A stretch of DNA of 64,000 nucleotides from JBALVT01 sp045110675. GTDB taxonomy: Bacteria > Pseudomonadota > Gammaproteobacteria > Pseudomonadales > Halieaceae. The notes under the pieces are model-generated. The model was not told the origin of the DNA, ran no database searches, and worked only from the letters and a program-made list of their open reading frames with translations. Below, piece by piece: positions 24,342 through 33,100 of this stretch; position 1 is the stretch's first letter; the number at the start of each line of letters is the position of its first letter. A program made the translations under genes and the position numbers. Location: assembly GCA_045110675.1 (NCBI GenBank), contig JBGCGJ010000015.1:1-64000 (forward strand), written 5' to 3'.

Positions 24342-27083
24342 CTATAAGATATTTCTCTTTCGAGCCTCTGAAACCGCTTGCAATCGATTTCTGACATGGA
24401 GTTTTGTAAACAAATTCTTTAAGTGAAAGCGCACTGTGTTTTCCGAAACAGCAATATTGCGGGCGATGACCTTATTGGAATAGCCATGCGATAACTGCGC
24501 AAGTATTTCTTGTTCGCGTTTGCTAAGAAGATCTTCCTGTCTGGATGAACCTTTGCTGCCAGAAAATGCTTCGATTATCTTGATCGCGTGAGCTTTCGTC
24601 CCATCGTCGTCTTGTAGATCTGTGGTCAGATATTCGTTGAGAATGTTACCTAGTTCATTGGATTCATCCAAGAACGATCGAACAAATCCGGATTCAAGCG
24701 ATAAACTCAATGCCTGATGTAGCTGTGACCAAGCGTCTTCGTACTCGCAAAGATAGTAGTTAGCGATACATTCCAAAACACTGTACCGAATACAAGAAGC
24801 AATCTGCCCCTTCTCCTTGGCATAACTCGAAAATTGTTCGAGAAAGCTCAGTGCCTCAGCGAATTCTCGCCGCCGAATCTGCAAACGGGTGATAACGAGA
24901 ACAGCTGCGTCACGTTCTCGCCATGCGATATCCATCTCTTCGGGGTTACTGTAGGTCTGTATTTCTATGCCTGAATCATTGAATGTTCTGGCCGCTTGGT
25001 CATTCAACCCGGCGCGTATCAATAAACTGACTTTTTGCAGTGTGAGCAAGTTGATTAATCGTACCAACTTTTGATCTTCGGCATAAATCGAAGCAATTTG
25101 GAGTACACGTAGAGCTGCATCCAAGCCGTAACGTTGATATTCGATATTGCTGATCGTGACGTAACCTGCTGCATAAACGTCAAACCACGCTTCGCTTTCC
25201 TCAAGCTGTTTCGGCATGCTTTCTATGCTGGAAGGCAGCTTATTGATCTGGTTTTGCTCGTATTTGAGCTCCGCGATTAGTACATTCGCGACCAACTTCA
25301 TGCCTTTGTCGTCATTGAAATGTTGTCGAGCCAGGTTTAATCCGATTTGATAGAACTGCTCGGCGGAAACTGAATTCCCTTCGGCAAAAGAGATATCACC
25401 CAGATGGAAATTGATATACGCCTCACCGTAGATTGAGCCGAATCGCTTGAACTGATCAGTCGCCTGTTCTGCGTGGTGTCGAGCTTCTGTGAAGAGGCCT
25501 CTCTGTACCTGGGTGATGCATAACAAGGTGTAATGATGCCCCAGGGTCATGTGGTCCGAGGGTTCAATCCTCGCAATATTGTGGTTCAGATGGTCGCACA
25601 ATTCTTCAGATAAAACCTTTCCTTCACACATCGAAAGTACTGACTCGAGAAGGATAAACTCATGATCAATATGCCCTTGTTCTTTAGGGTCGTACTGGCT
25701 TTTCGCGCGCGCATAGTTTTCGCGCATTTCGTCATACTCCAGGCGCGCCTGGTAAACCTTGCCATCTTTTATGTTGATCAAACACTTTACGGCCATAATT
25801 CTTGGGGAGGAATTGATGGTTTGCCTACTCATCAGTTTCAGAGCCGCACGAAGTCGAGTGAGGCCTTCTCTAAGCCAAATAGTAAGACCACCGTGGTCGT
25901 TGACCGTTTGAATGGCTCGCTGAGGGTCGGCCGCTAAAAGGCTATGCTTCACTGCTTTGACAATATCCCCTTGTTCATCAAACCATTGAGCCGTTCGTTG
26001 GTGCAACTCGATTGCGCGCGAGGGTTGTGCAATCAGCAGGCGATCATAGAGGTATTCTCGAAATAATGGGTGTAATCTAAAGGTGTTATCAATCTGGTCT
26101 ACGGGCAAAACCAAAGTACTCAGCGGCTTGCACAATTCGAAAAAAGTAATGCTGTCCTTGCTGTTGCGCAAGTGGTTTGCAAATTCATAACTAATTCTAT
26201 CCAGCAGAGAAATATCTAGCAGGAATGACTGAAGCTGCTCCTCAAGGTTGTCAAATATTTGCTCGGAGAGGTAACTTGTTATCAAATCAGAACTGCCGGA
26301 GAAATTATCTAGTATCCTCTGAATATCCAAATCAACGTTACTTGAGTTCTTAAGCATTTGTATGGTGACAGGCCACCCTTCGGTTACCTGATAAATATGC
26401 TGAATCCTTTCTTCAGGTATCTGTTCGGCGAAGAAATCGACCAGCTCTGCAAAGTTAAAACAGAGGTGTTCCGCCTGAATTCTCGTAACAAGGCCCTTAG
26501 TCTCAAGGTTAGTGATTTTGAGTTTGCGATCGTCCCTGCTGGCAATCGCAATGTGCAAATTCTCAGGAGCATAATCTAATAGGGGTTTGATAACCGACTG
26601 AATCGCTTCTTGTTCAAGGTTTTCAAAGTCATCGAAAATCAGAATAACTTCCTCTTGTTGCAATTCGATAACGTAGTTCACCATGCTGAGTAAACTTTGC
26701 TGTGACGAATCTTGGAAGAGAGACTGATCTGTTGCCTCGGCCTTTTGAAAATCTATTCCCCCCTCGGAGAGAGAAAAAGCAATATAGGTTAACAATTGAA
26801 AAGACTCGTTGTCTTCCTTGTCTAAAGAGAGCCAACATACTTTGGCTCCGCCTTCTATAAGCTGATTGCGCCAGGCGGACAGCAGCGTGCTTTTCCCGTA
26901 GCCAGCTGGGGCATGAACGAGAGTTAGTACCGAGCTTTTAAAATGGCAAAGCCGCTCAACCAAAGAAGGGCGCTCAAGAATATCGATTCTCTGTCGAGTA
27001 GGGTAAACCTTCGAACGTATCAACCAGGTTGGAAAATCTGGTTTAATTGGAGCGGATGAATGATCGTACATTGTGTCAATCAT
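24342..27083 (-). CDS. MalT-like STAND ATPase with LuxR helix-turn-helix
   Basis: 913 residues, similar to MalT (about 900). Walker A is APAGYGKST (residues 58-66), and a Walker B-like VILIFDDFENL lies near residue 150. A long helical TPR-like middle follows. The last 65 residues are a LuxR-type HTH: LSKREQEILAQLSHGYSNKV then IARNIAVSENTVRFHLKN. These proteins bind an inducer and ATP, oligomerise and activate transcription. It is divergent from the hydantoinase/DUF917/TonB-receptor operon and is its likely activator. The inducer is unknown. Confidence 0.88.
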   Translation of the reverse strand: MIDTMYDHSSAPIKPDFPTWLIRSKVYPTRQRIDILERPSLVERLCHFKSSVLTLVHAPAGYGKSTLLSAWRNQLIEGGAKVCWLSLDKEDNESFQLLTYIAFSLSEGGIDFQKAEATDQSLFQDSSQQSLLSMVNYVIELQQEEVILIFDDFENLEQEAIQSVIKPLLDYAPENLHIAIASRDDRKLKITNLETKGLVTRIQAEHLCFNFAELVDFFAEQIPEERIQHIYQVTEGWPVTIQMLKNSSNVDLDIQRILDNFSGSSDLITSYLSEQIFDNLEEQLQSFLLDISLLDRISYEFANHLRNSKDSITFFELCKPLSTLVLPVDQIDNTFRLHPLFREYLYDRLLIAQPSRAIELHQRTAQWFDEQGDIVKAVKHSLLAADPQRAIQTVNDHGGLTIWLREGLTRLRAALKLMSRQTINSSPRIMAVKCLINIKDGKVYQARLEYDEMRENYARAKSQYDPKEQGHIDHEFILLESVLSMCEGKVLSEELCDHLNHNIARIEPSDHMTLGHHYTLLCITQVQRGLFTEARHHAEQATDQFKRFGSIYGEAYINFHLGDISFAEGNSVSAEQFYQIGLNLARQHFNDDKGMKLVANVLIAELKYEQNQINKLPSSIESMPKQLEESEAWFDVYAAGYVTISNIEYQRYGLDAALRVLQIASIYAEDQKLVRLINLLTLQKVSLLIRAGLNDQAARTFNDSGIEIQTYSNPEEMDIAWRERDAAVLVITRLQIRRREFAEALSFLEQFSSYAKEKGQIASCIRYSVLECIANYYLCEYEDAWSQLHQALSLSLESGFVRSFLDESNELGNILNEYLTTDLQDDDGTKAHAIKIIEAFSGSKGSSRQEDLLSKREQEILAQLSHGYSNKVIARNIAVSENTVRFHLKNLFTKLHVRNRLQAVSEARKRNIL

Positions 27084-27446
27084 AGGGAAACCTCATGGAG
27101 ATACAAGCCGCCAAACCAGCGAATGCTTGGTTTGCATTGATGGCTTTGCCTGCTTTCACTACGACTGGCTGTGTTCAAATTGCTGGCAATCATCGCCGTT
27201 AAGTGGCCAGAGCTGCACAGTCATCCAATAAGTCTATATTAATCATAGAGATAAGCCTTCTCGATTTTGGACCTGCTGAATCTGCCAAGGCAGAAACTAC
27301 TCAAACGGGTAGGGTGGTTTATGGATTGGATAACTCAACACCCCCCCATCTTAATTCTTCAACTACACCTCACGCCGATAGAGACCCAGGGCTGCGAGCA
27401 GCTACGATGGCCTTAACAAAACATAGCGGATATTGCAGGTACGTGA
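27084..27446. promoter_or_regulatory. 363-bp regulatory region with palindromes
   Basis: This gap separates the divergent MalT-like and hydantoinase genes. It holds CAAACCA-N9-TGGTTTG (27112-27134), a second short inverted repeat AATGC...GCATT inside the same area, and the palindrome TCTGCC-AA-GGCAGA (27281-27294). These are candidate activator sites. No convincing gene is seen. Confidence 0.45.
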
Positions 27447-28997
27447 ATGAGGTTAGGGGTCGATGTAGGCGGCACAAATACAGATGCAGCATTGATGGAT
27501 GGTGCGACTGTGGTGGCGTCTTGCAAAGAGCCGACAACCGACAATGTCAGTGATGGAATTGTTAACGCGATAAAGTCAGTGCTCAAGGGCTCTGGTGTCA
27601 ATTCCAGCGAAATTCAGTCGACCATGATTGGTACTACGCATTTCACCAACGCGTTTGTGGAGCGAAAGCACTTGCTGGATGTTGGTGTGATACGAATTTG
27701 CTTACCTGCCGCCAGAGGTATCCCGCCGTTAATCGATTGGCCGGAAGATCTTTTGGCATCGGTTGGTGATCATCGTTATCTGGTCAAAGGTGGATATCAA
27801 TTTGATGGCCGCTTGAATTCTGAAATGGATGAACAGGGAATCGCCTCGGCGGCGCGTGAACTGAAGCGCAAAGGGATAAGAACCGTTGCTGTGACAGGAT
27901 TGTTCTCCCAAGTCGACAGCGACATGGAAACTCGAGCAGAACACATTGTTCGCAATGAAATGGGTGATGTTGCAATTACCTTGTCCCACAAGGTCGGGCG
28001 ATCCGGAATTCTTGAGCGCGAGAATGCGGCGATCATGAACGCCAGCTTGGCTGACTTATCTGCTGCCGTCGTGGGTTCTTTTCGGCAGGCACTGTCCGAG
28101 TTGAACATTCAGTCGCCATTTTATATCAGTCAAAATGACGGCACCTTGATGGACGCTGGCTACGTAGAGAAATATCCGGTTCTGACTTTTGCTTCTGGGC
28201 CCACCAATAGTATGAGAGGCGCCGCTTACCTCTCCGGTTTAAAAGAGACACTGGTTGCGGATATAGGTGGCACCACCACAGATATCGGCATGTTAAGCAA
28301 TGGCTTTCCTCGCGAATCTTCCGTCACCGTTGATATCGGAGGTGTGCGCACCAACTTTCGTATGCCAGATGTACTGGCTTTAGGCCTGGGCGGTGGATCT
28401 ACGGTCAACGAGAAAAATGGGCAGTTACGTATTGGGCCCAAATCTCTCGGTTACAAATTGCTCACTATGGGCGTGGTTTTCGGTGGTGACGTGTTGACCG
28501 CCAGTGATATTGCTGTGGCGGCAGGCTATGCCGATTTTGGTGATAGTTCACTCCTGGGACACCTCGGTCCTCAATTTGTTGAACAGGCCGTTTTGCGCAT
28601 GCACGAAATAGTATCCGATGGCGTGGATCGTATGAAGACTAGCGCCGAACCTGTTCCGCTGGTTCTTGTCGGTGGTGGTTCAGTCCTGATAAATCGTGAG
28701 ATCTCGGGAACCTCCGACATTATCGTTCCAGAACACGCGGGCGTGGCCAACGCCATTGGGGCCTCGATTGCCCAAGTTGGAGGGGAGGTCGACAGCGTTT
28801 TTTCATACGACCAAATCGGAAGGGAAAACGCCATTAAACAGGCCAAGCAGCAAGCTACAGACAAGGCAATCAGCTCGGGCGCCAGCGAAAAAAGTATCGA
28901 AGTACTGGATATTGAAGAAGTCCCTCTCGCCTATACCACTGGTGGGGCCGTTCGCCTCCGGGTAAAAGTGGCAGGCGATTTGCAATTCTCGACTTAA
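27447..28997 (+). CDS. Hydantoinase/oxoprolinase family protein (HyuA-like)
   Basis: 516 residues with the actin/Hsp70-like nucleotide-binding core of HyuA proteins: RLGVDVGGTNTDAALMDGAT at the N-terminus, MIGTTHFTNAFVERK, FASGPTNSMRGAAYLSG, VADIGGTTTDIGMLSNGFPR, then LALGLGGGSTV. Family members hydrolyse cyclic amides (hydantoins, 5-oxoproline) with ATP. It is shorter than two-domain oxoprolinases and no HyuB partner is adjacent; instead a DUF917 gene follows after 15 bp. The ATG at 27447 has only a weak Shine-Dalgarno. Confidence 0.85.
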   Translation: MRLGVDVGGTNTDAALMDGATVVASCKEPTTDNVSDGIVNAIKSVLKGSGVNSSEIQSTMIGTTHFTNAFVERKHLLDVGVIRICLPAARGIPPLIDWPEDLLASVGDHRYLVKGGYQFDGRLNSEMDEQGIASAARELKRKGIRTVAVTGLFSQVDSDMETRAEHIVRNEMGDVAITLSHKVGRSGILERENAAIMNASLADLSAAVVGSFRQALSELNIQSPFYISQNDGTLMDAGYVEKYPVLTFASGPTNSMRGAAYLSGLKETLVADIGGTTTDIGMLSNGFPRESSVTVDIGGVRTNFRMPDVLALGLGGGSTVNEKNGQLRIGPKSLGYKLLTMGVVFGGDVLTASDIAVAAGYADFGDSSLLGHLGPQFVEQAVLRMHEIVSDGVDRMKTSAEPVPLVLVGGGSVLINREISGTSDIIVPEHAGVANAIGASIAQVGGEVDSVFSYDQIGRENAIKQAKQQATDKAISSGASEKSIEVLDIEEVPLAYTTGGAVRLRVKVAGDLQFST

Positions 28998-29012
28998 GTA
29001 AACTGGGATCGA

Positions 29013-30098
29013 ATGAAGCTATCAATACGAGATTTGGAACATTTGGCACGAGGCGCTGCGTTCCTTGGTACAGGAGGTGGGGGCGACCCCTATATCGGCC
29101 GAATGCTCGCGACAAGCGCCATAGAAGAATTCGACATGCCGGTCATTGTTAACGCGGAATCACTTGCAGATGATGCAACCGTTCTAACAATCGCCATGCT
29201 CGGTGCTCCAACGGTGTTAATAGAAAAGGCCGCCTGCGGAGATGATGTAGATTTGGCAATAGAAAGGATGGAGGCTCATATAGGCCGCAAAGCTGACGCT
29301 TTGGTTCCGATTGAAATCGGTGGCGTAAATTCGATGCTGCCCATTATGGCGGCGGCGCGAAAACGGCTTCCACTGGTTGATGCCGATGGCATGGGCCGAG
29401 CGTTTCCTGAGATTCAAATGGTGACATTCGGCGTCTATGGCGTGTCCTGTTCTCCTGTCGTTGTGGTCGATGACCATCTGAACTCACTAATAATCGAATC
29501 TGATGAGGCGAAGAGAGCTGAAGATATTGTGCGCGTCAGTTCGGTGGAGATGGGCTGTAGTGTCATTGTCTCTTCTTATCCAATGACGGGAAGGCAATTA
29601 AAGGACTGTGCGGTGCGAGGGACAATATCTCTTGCCCTGGGCATTGGTCGCGCGATAGATCTAGGGCGCCGTGAGGGAGATCCCATAAACATGTTGGTGC
29701 ACTACCTGAGAAGCACACCTTACTACAACCAATGCAAAGTGATATTCGATGGAAAAGTCACTGATGTTAGACGGGAAACCACGAAGGGCTTTGCGATTGG
29801 ACACTGTCTACTGGTCGCGCTGGATGGGTCCGATGAGGAAATGGAGGTCACCTTTCAAAATGAACATTTGGTGGCAAGGGTCAACGGACGGGTAAAAGCG
29901 ATTGTTCCTGACCTGATTTGCATGGTTGATCGAGAGACGGCGGAACCTATTCCAGTGGAATCACTAAAGTACGGCCAGCGACTAAAAATACTGGGTGTGA
30001 GTGCGGCTCCTACGATGAGAACCGCGGCGTCCCTCGCCGTCTTCGGGCCGCGTAATTTTGGATTGGATGAAGATTTCGTGCCGATCGAAGATTTGTAA
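29013..30098 (+). CDS. DUF917 family protein
   Basis: 361 residues. The N-terminus LEHLARGAAFLGTGGGGDPY is the DUF917 signature, followed by ALVPIEIGGVNSMLP, LVDADGMGRAFPEIQM and a beta-rich C-terminal half. DUF917 genes often accompany HyuA-like genes, as here. From memory, part of this family has been linked to (S-methyl)thiohydantoin desulfurisation, so the pair may act on a cyclic, possibly sulfur-containing amide. That substrate is an inference. Confidence 0.85.
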   Translation: MKLSIRDLEHLARGAAFLGTGGGGDPYIGRMLATSAIEEFDMPVIVNAESLADDATVLTIAMLGAPTVLIEKAACGDDVDLAIERMEAHIGRKADALVPIEIGGVNSMLPIMAAARKRLPLVDADGMGRAFPEIQMVTFGVYGVSCSPVVVVDDHLNSLIIESDEAKRAEDIVRVSSVEMGCSVIVSSYPMTGRQLKDCAVRGTISLALGIGRAIDLGRREGDPINMLVHYLRSTPYYNQCKVIFDGKVTDVRRETTKGFAIGHCLLVALDGSDEEMEVTFQNEHLVARVNGRVKAIVPDLICMVDRETAEPIPVESLKYGQRLKILGVSAAPTMRTAASLAVFGPRNFGLDEDFVPIEDL

Positions 30099-30191
30099 TG
30101 CAATTTTGATGTCTCTTGCTCGCGAGTGACAAACTGAAAAACAGCTAGAGAAATTGGGCGATATAAAAACTACATATAGAGGTCAGAAATT

Positions 30192-32378
30192 ATGAAACAG
30201 CTTACTTATACTAAGCCTTTTTTACACTCGCTTTTGTGGACAAGCCTGCTGTTGGCGAATGCTGTCAGTTCCCAGCAGGTTTTGGAGGAGATTGTAGTGA
30301 CGGCACAGCTACGCGCTCAAAACTTGCAGGAGGTTCCCGTTGCGATTACAGCTTTTTCAGAGGCTGATATCACGAATGCAGGAATAGCAAATACGCAGGA
30401 TTTCATTAACTTGACGCCAAACGTCTCCTTGGATGACTCGTTCACTTATGGAAACACCTTTGTTTCAATAAGAGGTGTTTCTCAAATCAACAATGCTGAC
30501 TCGCCTGTTGCTATAGTCATCGATGGTGTTCCGCAAAATAATCAGAAGCAATTCAAAATGCAGTTGTTTGACATCGAACGGATTGAGGTACTTAAAGGAC
30601 CTCAAGGTTCTCTTTACGGGCGTAACGCAATCGGGGGGGCTATTAATATCGTCAGCAAAAAGCCCACTGAAGAGGTGGAAGGATTTCTGGGTGTTAAAGT
30701 TGGAAATGGTGGGTTGCTTAATCTTTCTGGTGCTGCTAGCGGAACCTTGATTGAAAACAAATTAGCGGTTCGTCTCGCCGGGACATACCTCGATCGAGAC
30801 GGCCTGATTGAAAACAGATTTCTGAACACAGAGGTTGATTTCGTAGACGAAGATTACAGCGTGAGAGCGAACTTCCTGTACACACCTATTGAAGATCTGG
30901 CTATTGATTTCCGAATCGCAACCTCCGAGTTCGAAGCTGGCGGTTTGTATGACGTGGTGACAACTTCGCAGTTCAATCCGGCCTATCGCTCAGGCGATGC
31001 AAATACTTTCTTCTCGCCCGATTCAAATAACCTGGGACGAACACTGGGTGAAACAGATGAGCTAACGCTAAAAGCAGACTGGGATCTTGGAAATGTTGTA
31101 TTCACTGCTATTACTGGTTATACGGACCTTAGTGAAAACTACACGGGCGATTTGGATTTCTCCAACCCTACCGCTCTAGGTGGATTTCAAGGCGTCTTCG
31201 GTGAGGTAAGACAGTTACAAAACCTCGATGTAGAGCTGCTAAGTCAGGAATTTCGACTGGTATCTGATTCTGACTCTGCGTTGCAGTGGATTGTCGGTGC
31301 GTTCTATATCGAGACAGACAGGCAGTTGGAAACCATTGCCGGTTGTGATGACGACCCAGCGTGTGCATCATTCCTGGAGTTAGCTTTTGGTTTACCTCTC
31401 ACACCGCCGGCTGATTTCGCGTTCATTAATCGCAATGAGCTAAATGACAATAAGGCTTGGTCGGTGTTTGGCCAATTGGATTACGAAATTTCTGAGCGAC
31501 TAACGGTTCAGTTTGGATTGCGTTATGACAAAGATGAACGTGAGCAAGAAGATGTCAATGGTGGTGCGAGATTGGAAGATGACTTTGATGCGGTACAGCC
31601 AAAGATAAGTATCAGTTATAGTTTCAGTGACAATGCACTTGGCTATGCGACCTATAGCACCGGGTTTCGTTCGGGTGGCTTTAATGCGCCTGGACTCGGC
31701 CTCTCCCAATTCGAGGATGAATATTTACAAAACCTGGAGTTTGGATCAAAGACCACTCTGCTAGACGGGCGCCTCCTTCTCAATGCTGCTGTGTTTTTTT
31801 CCAAAAGCGATGACTATCAGTTCTTCTTCGTAGATGCTGTCTCTGCCGCCCAGTTTATCGGCAACCTGGAGGAAGTTGAGATTTACGGCCTTGATGCGGA
31901 TTTTAAATACTTGGCAGCAACAGGTTTGGAAATATTTGGCGGAGTTGGTTTTACGGAAACTGACATTGAGGAAGTGGGTTCGATAACATCAACTGCCCTG
32001 GCGGCCTCAGGAGTCGATGTGTCGCGCATTCCCGGTTCACGCGCACCCAAAAATACGCCTGTGACATTCAATGTGGGGGCTCAGTATCGTACAGATTTGA
32101 CTGATATATGGGCGCTCAGAGCTCGATTTGATCTTGAGCATCGTGGCAAAAAGTATTGGCAAGTAGATAACTTGGACGTGCAGGATTCTCTAAACTTACT
32201 AGGTGCGAGAATCGGGCTTGAAAGTGAATCCTGGTCTGTAGTGGTGTGGGGTGAAAATCTGACAGACGAAGAATACTACACGGACTATAATCCTGCGGAA
32301 TTTTCCGGATCGGCGACTGATATTGGATTTCCATCGCAGCCGCGATCCTACGGCGTTGATGTACGGTTCAACTTCTAA
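30192..32378 (+). CDS. TonB-dependent outer-membrane receptor
   Basis: 728 residues. Signal peptide 1-27, then EEIVVTAQLRAQNLQEVPVA, a TonB-box/plug start typical of marine gammaproteobacteria. The plug motifs VSIRGVSQI and LKGPQGSLYGRNAIGGAINI are present. The barrel ends with an aromatic residue (VDVRFNF). It should import a specific ligand across the outer membrane using TonB. It sits in line with the HyuA/DUF917 genes (93-bp gap) and is probably the uptake gate for their substrate. Confidence 0.9.
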   Translation: MKQLTYTKPFLHSLLWTSLLLANAVSSQQVLEEIVVTAQLRAQNLQEVPVAITAFSEADITNAGIANTQDFINLTPNVSLDDSFTYGNTFVSIRGVSQINNADSPVAIVIDGVPQNNQKQFKMQLFDIERIEVLKGPQGSLYGRNAIGGAINIVSKKPTEEVEGFLGVKVGNGGLLNLSGAASGTLIENKLAVRLAGTYLDRDGLIENRFLNTEVDFVDEDYSVRANFLYTPIEDLAIDFRIATSEFEAGGLYDVVTTSQFNPAYRSGDANTFFSPDSNNLGRTLGETDELTLKADWDLGNVVFTAITGYTDLSENYTGDLDFSNPTALGGFQGVFGEVRQLQNLDVELLSQEFRLVSDSDSALQWIVGAFYIETDRQLETIAGCDDDPACASFLELAFGLPLTPPADFAFINRNELNDNKAWSVFGQLDYEISERLTVQFGLRYDKDEREQEDVNGGARLEDDFDAVQPKISISYSFSDNALGYATYSTGFRSGGFNAPGLGLSQFEDEYLQNLEFGSKTTLLDGRLLLNAAVFFSKSDDYQFFFVDAVSAAQFIGNLEEVEIYGLDADFKYLAATGLEIFGGVGFTETDIEEVGSITSTALAASGVDVSRIPGSRAPKNTPVTFNVGAQYRTDLTDIWALRARFDLEHRGKKYWQVDNLDVQDSLNLLGARIGLESESWSVVVWGENLTDEEYYTDYNPAEFSGSATDIGFPSQPRSYGVDVRFNF

Positions 32379-32403
32379 GGAGCGCGTCTAAGGAGGGCGT
32401 TAG

Positions 32404-32433
32404 TGCACATGATGCAGCCTGGTTTCATGTGCA
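32404..32433. repeat. 9-bp hairpin between convergent genes
   Basis: TGCACATGA-N12-TCATGTGCA lies 25 bp after the TonB-receptor stop. It has no T run, so it may be a 3'-end stabilising hairpin rather than a classical terminator. Confidence 0.45.
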
Positions 32434-32490
32434 TCCTACGTTCGGCGATGTGCAACTTACCTGATCTCACCAGAATTCAGATCTCTCTGC

Positions 32491-32973
32491 CTAGTCCTCA
32501 GCAAACGCCTCTATATCGTAGGGGATGCCGTATTTAGTGGTTTGCTGATAAATTATTGAGGTTTCAATGTGCGCAACCTCAGGCCGCTCGGCGAAAGCAT
32601 CCAGAACGAAATTCCTCAGACCCTCGGCGTCGTTCACTGCCACTTTTACCAAAAAGTCGTTTGCACCGCTTAGGTAATACACGCCGGTGACTTCCTTCAA
32701 TTGCACCGCATGCTTATAGAACGAATCGACGGTTTTTCTAGAATGTGCCTCAAGGCGAATGCTAACCATGGCATGCAAGGTAATGCCAAGGGCCGTCGGA
32801 TCAACCTCGGCGTGAAAACCTTTTAGAATTCGTTTTTCCTGGAGAACCCGCACCCGTTCAAAGCAAGTGGACGGAGCAACGCCTAATTTTTTTGCTAAGT
32901 CTTTGTTTGTTGACCGAGCATTATTTGATAAATGGTTAAGGATTTCTAAATCGATTCGGTCGAGATCACTCAT
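32491..32973 (-). CDS. Lrp/AsnC-family transcriptional regulator (first of two)
   Basis: 160 residues. The N-terminal HTH is LDRIDLEILNHLSNNARSTN then KDLAKKLGVAPSTCFERVR. The C-terminal RAM domain has GVYYLSGANDFLVKVAV. It should sense an amino acid and control nearby genes. The ATG at 32971-32973 with AGGGG upstream is preferred over a start 60 bp earlier. It is divergent from the PLP enzyme at 33101. The gap holds the palindrome GAAATA-A-TATTTC (33000-33012). Confidence 0.88.
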   Translation of the reverse strand: MSDLDRIDLEILNHLSNNARSTNKDLAKKLGVAPSTCFERVRVLQEKRILKGFHAEVDPTALGITLHAMVSIRLEAHSRKTVDSFYKHAVQLKEVTGVYYLSGANDFLVKVAVNDAEGLRNFVLDAFAERPEVAHIETSIIYQQTTKYGIPYDIEAFAED

Positions 32974-33100
32974 AAAGCCCCTGGAAAAAATATAATTCGG
33001 AAATAATATTTCAATGCTGAAGATAGCTATCATTCTAGTCGATTAGGCAGTATTTAGAGAAGTATTTCATTCATTTATCCGAACAGAAGGGGTGGTTTAG

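Noticed and set aside
27203..27553. 116-residue plus-strand ORF upstream of and overlapping the HyuA-like gene
   Set aside because: It overlaps a well-supported start by about 100 bp in another frame, lacks a family match and has low-complexity content.
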